Positions 17,133-24,680 of a stretch of 64,000 bases of DNA are shown one piece after another (within the stretch, counting starts at the first letter, position 1; the number at the start of each line of letters is the position of its first letter). Origin of the DNA: Algoriphagus boritolerans DSM 17298 = JCM 18970 (GTDB lineage Bacteria; Bacteroidota; Bacteroidia; Cytophagales; Cyclobacteriaceae); the NCBI RefSeq assembly GCF_900108085.1, contig NZ_FNVR01000014.1, positions 36,288-100,287 on the forward strand. Reading direction: 5' to 3'. A program made the translations under genes and the position numbers. A model generated the notes under the pieces. It was given only the letters and a program-made list of their open reading frames with translations, did no database searches and was not told the DNA's origin.

Positions 17133-17287
17133 GTACGTTGACGAAATTTAATTCTGAATCGATCGATTTTTACAGGATTTTACTCAGATTGATTGAAGCA
17201 GAATGCAGAAATTGAAATTCTTTCAAATTATCAGATAATTTTCTTGCTATTTATTAATTGAGGTATAACATTTGCAGCCTCAATAGC

Positions 17288-17407
17288 ATGATTAAGAATT
17301 ATTCCATAGCGCCCAGCTTCTCAATTGCCTCAATGGAGGTAGTTGTGTCGGTTGCTTTGCCTTTTTTTGCTCCTTCGAGGAGAAATAGGTTTACCTATAG
17401 GGTTTGA
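17288..17407 (+). CDS. Putative arginine leader peptide, 39 aa
   Basis: An ATG-initiated 39-codon frame whose last ten residues are S-R-R-N-R-F-T-Y-R-V. The four Arg codons are AGG, AGA, AGG and AGG, so four of the final nine codons are arginine. Its TGA falls in the loop of a small hairpin (17399-17411), and a second hairpin follows at once. The arginine biosynthesis operon starts 101 bases downstream. This is the layout of a ribosome-sensing attenuator: scarcity of charged tRNA-Arg would stall the ribosome over 17378-17401. No strong ribosome binding site is visible, which is normal in this phylum. Translation is inferred, not shown. Confidence 0.5.
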   Translation: MIKNYSIAPSFSIASMEVVVSVALPFFAPSRRNRFTYRV

Positions 17408-17446
17408 CCCTGTAATATTTTCAGTTTTCCTACGTGGAAAACCTAT
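17385..17446 (+). promoter_or_regulatory. Candidate attenuator: competing hairpins after the leader ORF
   Basis: Three local stems are seen: ATAGG/CCTAT (17385-17389 with 17394-17398), AGGG/CCCT (17399-17402 with 17408-17411), and GTTTTCC/GGAAAAC (17424-17430 with 17436-17442). A long-range alternative pairs ATAGGTTT (17385-17392, inside the Arg codons) with AAACCTAT (17439-17446). This alternative excludes the third stem. A ribosome stalled on the Arg codons would mask the first strand and switch the fold. There is no clear U-tract, so control might act on translation rather than termination. Confidence 0.45.
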
Positions 17447-17508
17447 CTCGCCCAATCCTTTAAATTCCTAACTTATCTTCAACCTCCATCCAGTCATGGA
17501 GAAAATTC

Positions 17509-18204
17509 ATGCAGTCCATTATGGAAGACATTTCTTTCAAAATCATTGTAGCTGATTCTTCTCACAAGGGTTTCACCACTATCATCGCAAATGAAATGGA
17601 AAACTCAGCCAAAGCCCGGGGAACAGGCATTGCAAAGCGAAGCCCTGCCTACTTGGAGACGAAAATGGAAGAAGGCAAAGCCGTTATTGCCCTGACTTCG
17701 GATGGAACATGGGCAGGATTCTGCTACATCGAAGCTTGGGGCCATGGTAAATTCGTGGCCAACTCCGGTTTGATCGTATCTCCTGAATTCAGAAAGTATG
17801 GTTTAGCCCGGAAAATCAAGCGGGAAATATTCAAACTCAGCCGCAAAAAATACCCGGAATCCAAGATTTTTGGATTGACTACTGGTGCAGCAGTAATGAA
17901 AATCAACTCCGAGTTAGGCTATATTCCGGTATCTTATTCGGATCTTACGGATGACGAAGAATTTTGGAAAGGATGCAGAAGCTGTGTGAATTATGAGATT
18001 TTGATGTCAAAAAACCGCCAAAACTGTCTCTGTACTGCGATGCTTTACGACCCCAATGCAAAACGAAATAACACAGAAGACCTGGCACTTCGGGATGATT
18101 TCAAAAAAGAAATTAAGTTGTTTGATCGATGGGTCAGACTCAAAAAATATGTCATGCTCAAACTGAACAAATCAAAGGATTCGATCATAAGCATATTTCT
18201 TTAA
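17509..18204 (+). CDS. GNAT acyltransferase, probable N-acyl(succinyl)glutamate synthase
   Basis: First enzyme gene of the arginine operon. It probably acylates glutamate to start the pathway, taking the place of ArgA/ArgJ, neither of which is encoded here. The GNAT core shows GLIVSPEFRKYGLARKIKRE (residues 88-106), with the acyl-CoA pyrophosphate-binding R..G.A pattern. A distinctive C-terminal block has C156, C159, C173 and C175 (CRSC...CLC), which could bind zinc. From memory, Bacteroides has a homologous GNAT gene in the same position, with genetic evidence for N-succinylglutamate synthesis. GGAG eight bases upstream supports the ATG at 17509; ATG 17521 is an alternative. Confidence 0.8.
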   Translation: MQSIMEDISFKIIVADSSHKGFTTIIANEMENSAKARGTGIAKRSPAYLETKMEEGKAVIALTSDGTWAGFCYIEAWGHGKFVANSGLIVSPEFRKYGLARKIKREIFKLSRKKYPESKIFGLTTGAAVMKINSELGYIPVSYSDLTDDEEFWKGCRSCVNYEILMSKNRQNCLCTAMLYDPNAKRNNTEDLALRDDFKKEIKLFDRWVRLKKYVMLKLNKSKDSIISIFL

Positions 18205-18237
18205 TCCATTCCCGATGGGATCAAACCTATTTAAAAC

Positions 18238-19428
18238 ATGAAAAAAGTTGTTTTGGCCTACAGTGGGGGCTTGGATACCACATATTGTGCACTTCACCTC
18301 ACCAAGGATCTTGGCTATGAAGTTCATGCGGTAATTGTCAATACAGGAGGTTTTTCAAAAGAAGAATTAGCTGCTGTTGAGGCGCGTGCCAACACCCTCG
18401 GAGTTGCTTCTTTTCATATTTTGGAAGTTCTTGACACCTATTATGAAGAAGTGATCAAGTACTTGGTGTTTGGAAATGTGCTGAAAAATGCCACTTATCC
18501 CCTATCTGTTTCGGCTGAGCGAATCCTTCAGGCTAAATCACTGGCAGAATATGCCAAATCAATTGGTGCAAAAGCAGTAGCACATGGTTCGACCGGTGCA
18601 GGAAATGATCAGGTGCGGTTTGATATGATTTTCCAGACGATTGTTCCGGATATCGAGATCATCACCCCTATTCGCGATCTTAAACTTTCGCGTCAGGAAG
18701 AAATCGAATACCTCAAAAAGCATGGGGTATCCATGAATTTCGAAAAGGCCGCCTACTCCATCAATAAAGGTATTTGGGGAACTTCTGTAGGGGGTAAAGA
18801 AACCCTGACTTCCTCTGACTTTTTACCTGAAGAAGCCTGGCCCACACAGGTTACTGAAAATGAAGCTAGAGAGATAAAATTGACCTTTGTTCAAGGAGAA
18901 TTGAAAGGAGTAAACGGTGAAACATTTGAAAATCCAGTCAATGCCATACAAAAAGTTCAAGCTTTAGCTGGCCCTTACGGAATCGGTCGTGATATCCATG
19001 TCGGAGACACGATTATTGGAATCAAAGGCCGGGTAGGTTTTGAAGCTGCAGCTCCGATTATCATTATCAAAGGGCATCAGCTTTTAGAAAAACATACTTT
19101 GACCAAATGGCAAATGTTTTGGAAGAATCAGCTTTCCGAATTCTATGGCAACCACTTACATGAAGGGCATTATCTGGATCCGGTGATGCGAAACTTGGAA
19201 GCATTCTTGGCAGATACCCAGAAATTTGTCACAGGCGATGTTCGGGTTTTATTGCAGCCATACCGCTTTACCCTCCTTGGAATCACCTCTGATCACGATT
19301 TGATGTCATCCAAATTTGGCAGCTATGGGGAAATGAACAAAGGCTATACCGGAGAGGATGTGAAAGGATTTACCCGGATTTTGGGCAATCAAACGGCCAT
19401 TTTCCACAAAGTAAACAGCGATGACTAA
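18238..19428 (+). CDS. argG: Argininosuccinate synthase
   Basis: This enzyme condenses citrulline with aspartate, using ATP, to argininosuccinate, the penultimate step to arginine, in the cytoplasm. The 396-residue protein begins MKKVVLAYSGGLDTTYCAL, containing the PP-loop SGGLDT of ATP pyrophosphatases. Other family motifs are AHGSTGAGNDQVRF and SINKGIWGTSVGG. Length matches the family. It overlaps argC by 8 bases and follows the GNAT gene by 33, confirming one operon. Confidence 0.96.
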   Translation: MKKVVLAYSGGLDTTYCALHLTKDLGYEVHAVIVNTGGFSKEELAAVEARANTLGVASFHILEVLDTYYEEVIKYLVFGNVLKNATYPLSVSAERILQAKSLAEYAKSIGAKAVAHGSTGAGNDQVRFDMIFQTIVPDIEIITPIRDLKLSRQEEIEYLKKHGVSMNFEKAAYSINKGIWGTSVGGKETLTSSDFLPEEAWPTQVTENEAREIKLTFVQGELKGVNGETFENPVNAIQKVQALAGPYGIGRDIHVGDTIIGIKGRVGFEAAAPIIIIKGHQLLEKHTLTKWQMFWKNQLSEFYGNHLHEGHYLDPVMRNLEAFLADTQKFVTGDVRVLLQPYRFTLLGITSDHDLMSSKFGSYGEMNKGYTGEDVKGFTRILGNQTAIFHKVNSDD

Positions 19429-20389
19429 AATCAAAACAGCGGTCATAGGAGCAGCAGGATATACCGGGGGCGAATTGCTTCGCATCCTGGTTCATCATCC
19501 GGCCTGTGAATTAGTCTGCGTTCACTCTAATTCCCAAAAAGGAAAGATAGTGTCCGAAGTTCACCCGGATTTGATCGGTGATTGCAACTTGGAATTCACC
19601 GATATTGTACCCGAATCGGGTCTGGATGCGGTTTTCTTGGGTTTGCCTCACGGCGAAACCAAAGGATTTCTGGAATCCCATCATTTTTCACCGGAAACTG
19701 TCATCATAGATTTGTCCACCGACTTCAGAAATGAATCGGATGGTTTTGTCTATGGTCTTCCGGAAGTGAATCGGGAGAAAATCAAATCTGCCAAACGAAT
19801 CGCAAATCCAGGTTGCTTTGCTACTGGAATTCAACTGGCCCTGGCTCCTGCGATCGCTAAAGGCTGGGTGAAAGAAACGGTGCAAATTTCAGGAATCACC
19901 GGAAGCACCGGAGCTGGTAAAAAATTGGGGGAAACTTCCCACTTCAGCTACCGAACAGGAAACATGTCTGTTTACAAGCTCTTTACCCATCAGCATCTCA
20001 AGGAAATCAAGCAAACTTTCAGTCAGTTAAATTCTGACTTTAATTCAGAGTTGCTTTTTGTCCCCTATCGTGGGAATTTCTCCCGAGGAATCTGGATCAC
20101 AGCCCATTTTCCTTTCTCAGGAACTGAGGAAGAGGCCATCAAAGCCTATCAGGGATTCTACAGGAACGCTGCATTTACCTTTGTTTCTACGCAGGATATC
20201 GATTTAAAACAGGCGGTAAATACGAATAAATGCATTCTTTATGTCCAAAAAGAAGCCGGACAACTGGTTATTTATTCAGCAATTGATAATCTTCTGAAAG
20301 GGGCCTCAGGACAAGCTGTCCAGAATTTTAATCTTGCTTTTGGCTTGGAGGAAAAGATGGGCTTGAAGTTGAAGTCTATTGCTTTTTAA
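19421..20389 (+). CDS. argC: N-acyl-gamma-glutamyl-phosphate reductase
   Basis: Reduces N-acylglutamyl phosphate to the semialdehyde with NADPH. The Rossmann start is AVIGAAGYTGGELLR, and the catalytic cysteine lies in ANPGCFATGIQLAL (near residue 130). HFPFSG and the terminal DNLLKGASGQAVQN are also typical. At 322 residues it is full length for the short form of ArgC. The ATG overlaps the argG stop, indicating translational coupling. Given the downstream carbamoyltransferase, the natural substrate is probably the succinylated rather than the acetylated compound. Confidence 0.95.
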   Translation: MTKIKTAVIGAAGYTGGELLRILVHHPACELVCVHSNSQKGKIVSEVHPDLIGDCNLEFTDIVPESGLDAVFLGLPHGETKGFLESHHFSPETVIIDLSTDFRNESDGFVYGLPEVNREKIKSAKRIANPGCFATGIQLALAPAIAKGWVKETVQISGITGSTGAGKKLGETSHFSYRTGNMSVYKLFTHQHLKEIKQTFSQLNSDFNSELLFVPYRGNFSRGIWITAHFPFSGTEEEAIKAYQGFYRNAAFTFVSTQDIDLKQAVNTNKCILYVQKEAGQLVIYSAIDNLLKGASGQAVQNFNLAFGLEEKMGLKLKSIAF

Positions 20390-20554
20390 GCAGCAAGACA
20401 TTAGACACAAGAATTTAGACAAAAGAAAAATTAGAACTTCGATATTCTGAATTAGAAGTTCAGTATTTCAAATTTTGAAATTGAGGATTGAGAAGCTCTA
20501 AAGCCTCGTATTTCGTACCTCGTATTTCTTTTCTTTAGTAACTCGTACTTCAAC
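20390..20554 (+). repeat. Intergenic repeat-rich spacer inside the arginine operon
   Basis: The spacer contains TTAGACAmAAG-like units (about 20400-20424), an inverted pair GAACTTC/GAAGTTC (about 20434-20461), and near-tandem CCTCGTATTTC units (20505-20529). It encodes nothing recognisable. Similar low-complexity units appear at 14785-14940. It may mark an internal processing or promoter site, but nothing proves this. Confidence 0.5.
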
Positions 20555-21688
20555 ATGAATTTATTCGACGTATATCCCCTTATTCCAGTCACTTTGGTGA
20601 AAGCCGAAGGGTGCAAACTATGGGATGATCAGGGACAGGAATATTTGGATCTGTATGGCGGTCACGCGGTGATCTCCATCGGTCACACGCATCCGCACTA
20701 TGTCAAGCGGATCAAGGATCAACTGGATCAAATTGCTTTTTATTCCAACTCCATCCAGATTCCAATCCAAAAAGAATTTGCAGACAAGCTCGGCCACCTT
20801 TCCTGCCTGCATGATTATGCGCTGTTCCTTTGCAATTCAGGGGCTGAAGCCAATGAAAATGCTATCAAAATGGCCTCATTCGCAACAGGAAAACCCGGAT
20901 TTATCGCCTTTTCAGGTTCATTTCACGGAAGGACATCAGGAGCCGTTGCGTTAACAGATAATCCTAAAATAGTTGCTCCCTCTAATGCACGAACCGATTT
21001 TCATATCCTTCCCTGGGGAGATTTGGAAGCGTTAGAAGTTGCCTTAAAAACCAATACGATAGCCGGTATTATCATCGAAGGAATTCAGGGAGTTGGGGGC
21101 ATTCAGGTTCCTTCCGAAGAGTTTCTGAAAGGTATTTCTGCCTTGACAAAGAAATATAAAGCAAAGCTGATTTTGGATGAAGTCCAATCAGGCTACGGAA
21201 GAACGGGACGATTTTTTGCACATCAGTGGGTGGATGGAATCATGCCTGATCTCATCACCATGGCCAAAGGCATGGGAAATGGCTTTCCGATCGGTGGACT
21301 GCTGATCTCACCGGAGTTTAAGGCAAGTCACGGATTATTGGGGACGACCTTTGGAGGAAATCATTTGGCCTGTGCGGCAGGACTGGCAGTTTTGGAGGTG
21401 TTGGAAGTTGAAAATCTTCAGGCCAAAGCATTGGAGCTTGGAGATAAACTGATGGAAGAACTTAAGCAAATCCCGGGAATCACCGAAGTTCGGGGCAAAG
21501 GATTGATGATAGGAATAGACTTGGACAGAGATGCGGGACCAGTTCGCTCCGAATTGGTGAAGAAATATCACATCTTCACAGGTTCCGCTGCCAAAAAGCA
21601 AACCATCCGATTACTCCCACCTTTGTCGGTAGAATGGAATCAATTACATTCGTTCTTGACCGCATTGAAAGAAATTCTTAGTAATTAG
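20555..21688 (+). CDS. argD: N-acylornithine aminotransferase
   Basis: A PLP-dependent class III aminotransferase that converts N-acylglutamate semialdehyde to N-acylornithine with glutamate as donor. At 377 residues it is full length. Visible motifs are LCNSGAEANENAIKMA (phosphate-binding), FHGRTSGA, ILDEVQSGYGRTG (Asp of the cofactor) and MAKGMGNGFPIGG, which holds the Schiff-base Lys. It lies in the arginine operon 165 bases after argC, across a repeat-rich spacer, and 25 bases before argF'. Confidence 0.95.
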   Translation: MNLFDVYPLIPVTLVKAEGCKLWDDQGQEYLDLYGGHAVISIGHTHPHYVKRIKDQLDQIAFYSNSIQIPIQKEFADKLGHLSCLHDYALFLCNSGAEANENAIKMASFATGKPGFIAFSGSFHGRTSGAVALTDNPKIVAPSNARTDFHILPWGDLEALEVALKTNTIAGIIIEGIQGVGGIQVPSEEFLKGISALTKKYKAKLILDEVQSGYGRTGRFFAHQWVDGIMPDLITMAKGMGNGFPIGGLLISPEFKASHGLLGTTFGGNHLACAAGLAVLEVLEVENLQAKALELGDKLMEELKQIPGITEVRGKGLMIGIDLDRDAGPVRSELVKKYHIFTGSAAKKQTIRLLPPLSVEWNQLHSFLTALKEILSN

Positions 21689-21713
21689 CTTTTTACCCCC
21701 TATTCTATTATTA

Positions 21714-22658
21714 ATGAAGCACTTCACAAAATTCGAATCCAGGGAATTAGGTCAGGAATTAATTGATCTGGCACTTGCTTACAAAGCAAAACCGAGCTTG
21801 GACCTGGCAAAAGGCAGAGGCAAGCGAGTGGGTTGTATTTTCCTTAATCCCTCGCTAAGAACACGGGTAAGTACACAGATCGCTGCACAGAATCTGGGAA
21901 TGGAAGCCATTGTTTTGAATATGGACAAAGAAGGATGGGCTTTGGAAATGAAGGAAGGTGCAGTAATGAACAAAGGTACTGTAGAACACATCAAGGATGC
22001 CGCCGGAGTTTTGGGTTCATACTTTGACATCCTGGCAATTCGGGCGTTTCCTTCTTTGACCAATCGGGATGAGGATATCAATGATTTTGTTTTTGGTCAG
22101 TTTGTAAAATATTGTGGCAAACCGGTGGTCAGTTTGGAATCAGCCATTCGTCACCCACTTCAAAGTTTGGCAGATCACGTCACGATGAAGGAATTTTCTG
22201 AAGAAAAAAGAAAACCAAAAGTAGTAATGACTTGGGGACCTCACATCAAGGCAATTCCGCATGCAGTGGCCAACAGTTTTTCCGAATGGACGCTTGGCAT
22301 GGGTCATGAACTGACCATCACTCACCCTGAAGGATATGAGTTGGATGAAAATTTCACCAAGGGCGCAACCTTAGAATATAATCAAAGTAAAGCCCTTGAA
22401 GATGCTGATTTTGTGTATGTTAAAAACTGGTCTTCTTTTAATGATTATGGAAAAATTCTTTCCACTGATCAAACTTGGATGCTCACTGAGAAACATTTGA
22501 AAAAAGCCAAAAATGCTAAAGTGATGCATTGTTTACCCGTTCGCAGAAATCTTGAACTTTCGGATGAAATTTTGGATGGGGCACGTTCTTTGGTCCAGAG
22601 ACAAGCTGAAAATAGAATCTATGCGGCGCAAGCCGTTCTTAGCAAAATCCTGGGTTAA
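21714..22658 (+). CDS. argF': N-succinylornithine carbamoyltransferase (ArgF')
   Basis: Transfers carbamoyl from carbamoyl phosphate to N-succinylornithine, giving N-succinylcitrulline. The 314-residue protein has the phosphate motif SLRTR (47-51), RHPLQSLAD, and the HCLPVRRN loop of the acylornithine type rather than HCLP.A of ordinary OTCase. In my alignment against the Bacteroides fragilis enzyme, recalled from memory, V90 occupies the specificity position. Published work reports Glu there in acetylornithine enzymes and Pro in the B. fragilis succinylornithine enzyme, and E92V in the Xanthomonas enzyme switches it to succinylornithine. Val therefore predicts succinyl specificity. Confidence 0.92.
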   Translation: MKHFTKFESRELGQELIDLALAYKAKPSLDLAKGRGKRVGCIFLNPSLRTRVSTQIAAQNLGMEAIVLNMDKEGWALEMKEGAVMNKGTVEHIKDAAGVLGSYFDILAIRAFPSLTNRDEDINDFVFGQFVKYCGKPVVSLESAIRHPLQSLADHVTMKEFSEEKRKPKVVMTWGPHIKAIPHAVANSFSEWTLGMGHELTITHPEGYELDENFTKGATLEYNQSKALEDADFVYVKNWSSFNDYGKILSTDQTWMLTEKHLKKAKNAKVMHCLPVRRNLELSDEILDGARSLVQRQAENRIYAAQAVLSKILG

Positions 22659-22681
22659 TTCCTTTTTTAGCTTTCAAACCT

Positions 22682-22801
22682 ATGAAATCGAGCATTGAGA
22701 AGAAGTCAAACCGAGCAGAAACGATTAAATATGCGAGATTCTCCCGAAGAAAAATCGGGACAGGCTATCTGACCAATAAAAATCAAGTTATAAACCGATG
22801 A
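22682..22801 (+). CDS. Possible 39-codon ORF coupled to argB
   Basis: An ATG frame filling the argF'-argB spacer. Its TGA overlaps the argB ATG (ATGA at 22798-22801), as in translational coupling. It has five Arg and no recognisable domain. It runs through a TCCCGA/TCGGGA palindrome (22742-22747 and 22755-22760) of a type also seen at 31556-31572, so the frame may simply read through an intergenic repeat. Listed because of the coupling; expression is unproven. Confidence 0.2.
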   Translation: MKSSIEKKSNRAETIKYARFSRRKIGTGYLTNKNQVINR

Positions 22802-23598
22802 AAATATCAATCATCAAAATCGGCGGCAATGTCATTGACTTCCCGGAGAAGTTGGATGAATTTCTGAGTCTTTTTTCTAAGTTTCCGGGATATAAAATTC
22901 TAGTGCACGGAGGAGGAATCATGGCCTCTCGCTTTGGTGAATCCATGGGAGTCATGCCCGAAATGGTCGATGGACGTCGCATTACGGATAAAGACACGCT
23001 GGACATCGTGACCATGGTTTATGCAGGCTTGATCAATAAAAACATGGTGGCCAAGCTCCAGGCGCTGAAAGTAAATGCCATCGGAATGACCGGTGCAGAC
23101 GGAAATCTCATCCGATCCATCAAGCGGCCTGTCAAAGGAATTGATTATGGATTTGTGGGAGATATTCAGGAGGTAAATACCGATTTGATCAAAACGCTGC
23201 TCGGTGGAGGCCTTCATCCTGTGGTCAATGCCATTACGCATGATCAAAAAGGTCAATTGCTGAATACAAATGCGGATTCAATAGCCTCTGCCCTAGCGAC
23301 TAGCCTGGCGACCGAGCATCAGGTTAACTTGTATTTTTGCTTCAATAAAAGTGGCGTTTTGATAGATGAGAAAAATGATAATTCCATTATTCCGCTGATC
23401 AACGAGGACATTTATGCTGAGCTTCGCAAAGAAAATGTGATTCACTCCGGAATGATTCCCAAGTTGGACAATGCGTTTGCTGCTTTGGAAAAAGGGGTTA
23501 ACAATGTGTGGATAGGAAAAGCAGAGAATCTTCTTTTGGCAGCCAAGGGAAAACTTTCCGGGACAACCATAGAGCGAAACCGCTACGACCTATACTGA
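22798..23598 (+). CDS. argB: N-acylglutamate kinase
   Basis: Phosphorylates N-acylglutamate (acetyl or, as inferred here, succinyl) for ArgC. It is an amino-acid kinase fold of 266 residues. The N-terminal IIKIGGNVID carries the ATP-site Lys. LVHGGGIMAS and MVDGRRITDKDTL form the substrate loop, and LNTNADSIASALATSL is the nucleotide region. The last base of its TGA is the first base of the argE ATG (23598), so the two genes are coupled. Confidence 0.95.
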   Translation: MKISIIKIGGNVIDFPEKLDEFLSLFSKFPGYKILVHGGGIMASRFGESMGVMPEMVDGRRITDKDTLDIVTMVYAGLINKNMVAKLQALKVNAIGMTGADGNLIRSIKRPVKGIDYGFVGDIQEVNTDLIKTLLGGGLHPVVNAITHDQKGQLLNTNADSIASALATSLATEHQVNLYFCFNKSGVLIDEKNDNSIIPLINEDIYAELRKENVIHSGMIPKLDNAFAALEKGVNNVWIGKAENLLLAAKGKLSGTTIERNRYDLY

Positions 23599-24668
23599 TG
23601 GAAAACTTAAACTCACTTTTTGAAGAAGCGACTCTGCTGCTGAAGAGTTTGATTGAAATCCCATCTTTTTCCAAAGAAGAGCAGAAAACAGGGGATCAAA
23701 TTGAAGACTTTTTGAAAAAAAAAGGAGTTGAAGTAAACCGCTCCGGGAACAATATTTGGGCCTTTTCAGGCGAATATAATCCTGTCTTACCGACTTTATG
23801 GCTTAATTCCCATCACGATACAGTAAAGCCAAATGCAGGCTATACCAAAAATCCATTCAGTGCCATTATAGAAGATGGGAAATTGTTCGGCTTGGGAAGC
23901 AATGATGCCGGAGGTTCATTGGTAAGTTTGATTGCTGCATTTACTCATTTTATTGGTAAGGCTCTACCTTTCAATCTTTTATTCATTGCTTCAGCTGAGG
24001 AAGAAATTTCCGGCGCCAATGGCATTTCTTCTATCCTTACTCTTCTCCCCGAAGCAGAATTGGCCATAGTCGGTGAACCCACACAAATGCGTTTGGCGGT
24101 TGCTGAAAAAGGACTTTTGGTAATTGACGCAAAAATCCATGGTAAATCAGGGCATGCGGCCAGAGAAGAAGGCGTGAATGCGATCTACCTGGCTTTGGAG
24201 GATTTGGAAGAAATCAGAAACTTCCAATTTATGAAGTCAAGCCCCTTTTTAGGAAGGACGAAGGTATCCGCTACAATAATCAGAGCAGGGCATCAACATA
24301 ATGTGGTCCCTGATCTTTGCGAATACACCCTGGATGTACGGGTGACTGACGCTTACACGCTGCAAGAGGCATTTGAAGAGTTAAAGTCCAACCTCAAAGC
24401 CGAATTGACACCCAGATCGATGAGATTGCAGTCATCCCATCTTCCTGATGGACATTTGATGTATCGGGTGGCCGACAAGTTGGAACTTGAAAAATTCGGA
24501 AGTCCTACACTTTCTGATCAAGCCTTGATACCTTGGCCATCTGTTAAAATTGGACCGGGTGATTCTGCACGTTCACATTCTGCGGATGAATTCATCTATT
24601 TGGAGGAACTTCGAAAAGGAATCGAAGGCTATATCGCAATTATCAAAAAATACGCTGAACTCAGCTAA
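23598..24668 (+). CDS. argE: M20-family N-acylcitrulline/acylornithine deacylase
   Basis: A metallohydrolase of 356 residues that would remove the acyl group. Because carbamoylation precedes deacylation in this pathway, the expected substrate is N-succinyl- or N-acetylcitrulline. M20 motifs are visible: SHHDTVKP (metal His), LGSNDAGGSL (bridging Asp), ASAEEEISG (catalytic and metal Glu), and a C-terminal SARSHSADEFIYLEEL with a metal His. I start it at ATG 23598, which overlaps the argB stop, not at the longer frame inside argB. Confidence 0.9.
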   Translation: MENLNSLFEEATLLLKSLIEIPSFSKEEQKTGDQIEDFLKKKGVEVNRSGNNIWAFSGEYNPVLPTLWLNSHHDTVKPNAGYTKNPFSAIIEDGKLFGLGSNDAGGSLVSLIAAFTHFIGKALPFNLLFIASAEEEISGANGISSILTLLPEAELAIVGEPTQMRLAVAEKGLLVIDAKIHGKSGHAAREEGVNAIYLALEDLEEIRNFQFMKSSPFLGRTKVSATIIRAGHQHNVVPDLCEYTLDVRVTDAYTLQEAFEELKSNLKAELTPRSMRLQSSHLPDGHLMYRVADKLELEKFGSPTLSDQALIPWPSVKIGPGDSARSHSADEFIYLEELRKGIEGYIAIIKKYAELS

Positions 24669-24680
24669 TCCATTAAACTT

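Larger units (their letters stand above)
17133..17508 (+). promoter_or_regulatory. Arginine operon leader region
   Basis: This 376-base gap precedes the arginine operon. It contains an ATTGAGG segment (17257-17263) able to pair with either of two CCTCAAT segments (17278-17284 or 17328-17334). It also holds a 39-codon ORF ending in Arg-rich codons and a cluster of hairpins; each is listed separately. A TA-rich stretch resembling TAnnTTTG with extra spacing (about 17264-17274) could be the promoter, which would put the RNA start just upstream of the leader ORF. Confidence 0.5.

Noticed and set aside
17496..17555. 19-codon His-containing ORF overlapping the start of the GNAT gene
   Set aside because: No Arg-rich run and out of frame with the operon gene. 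The upstream 39-codon ORF is a far better leader candidate.
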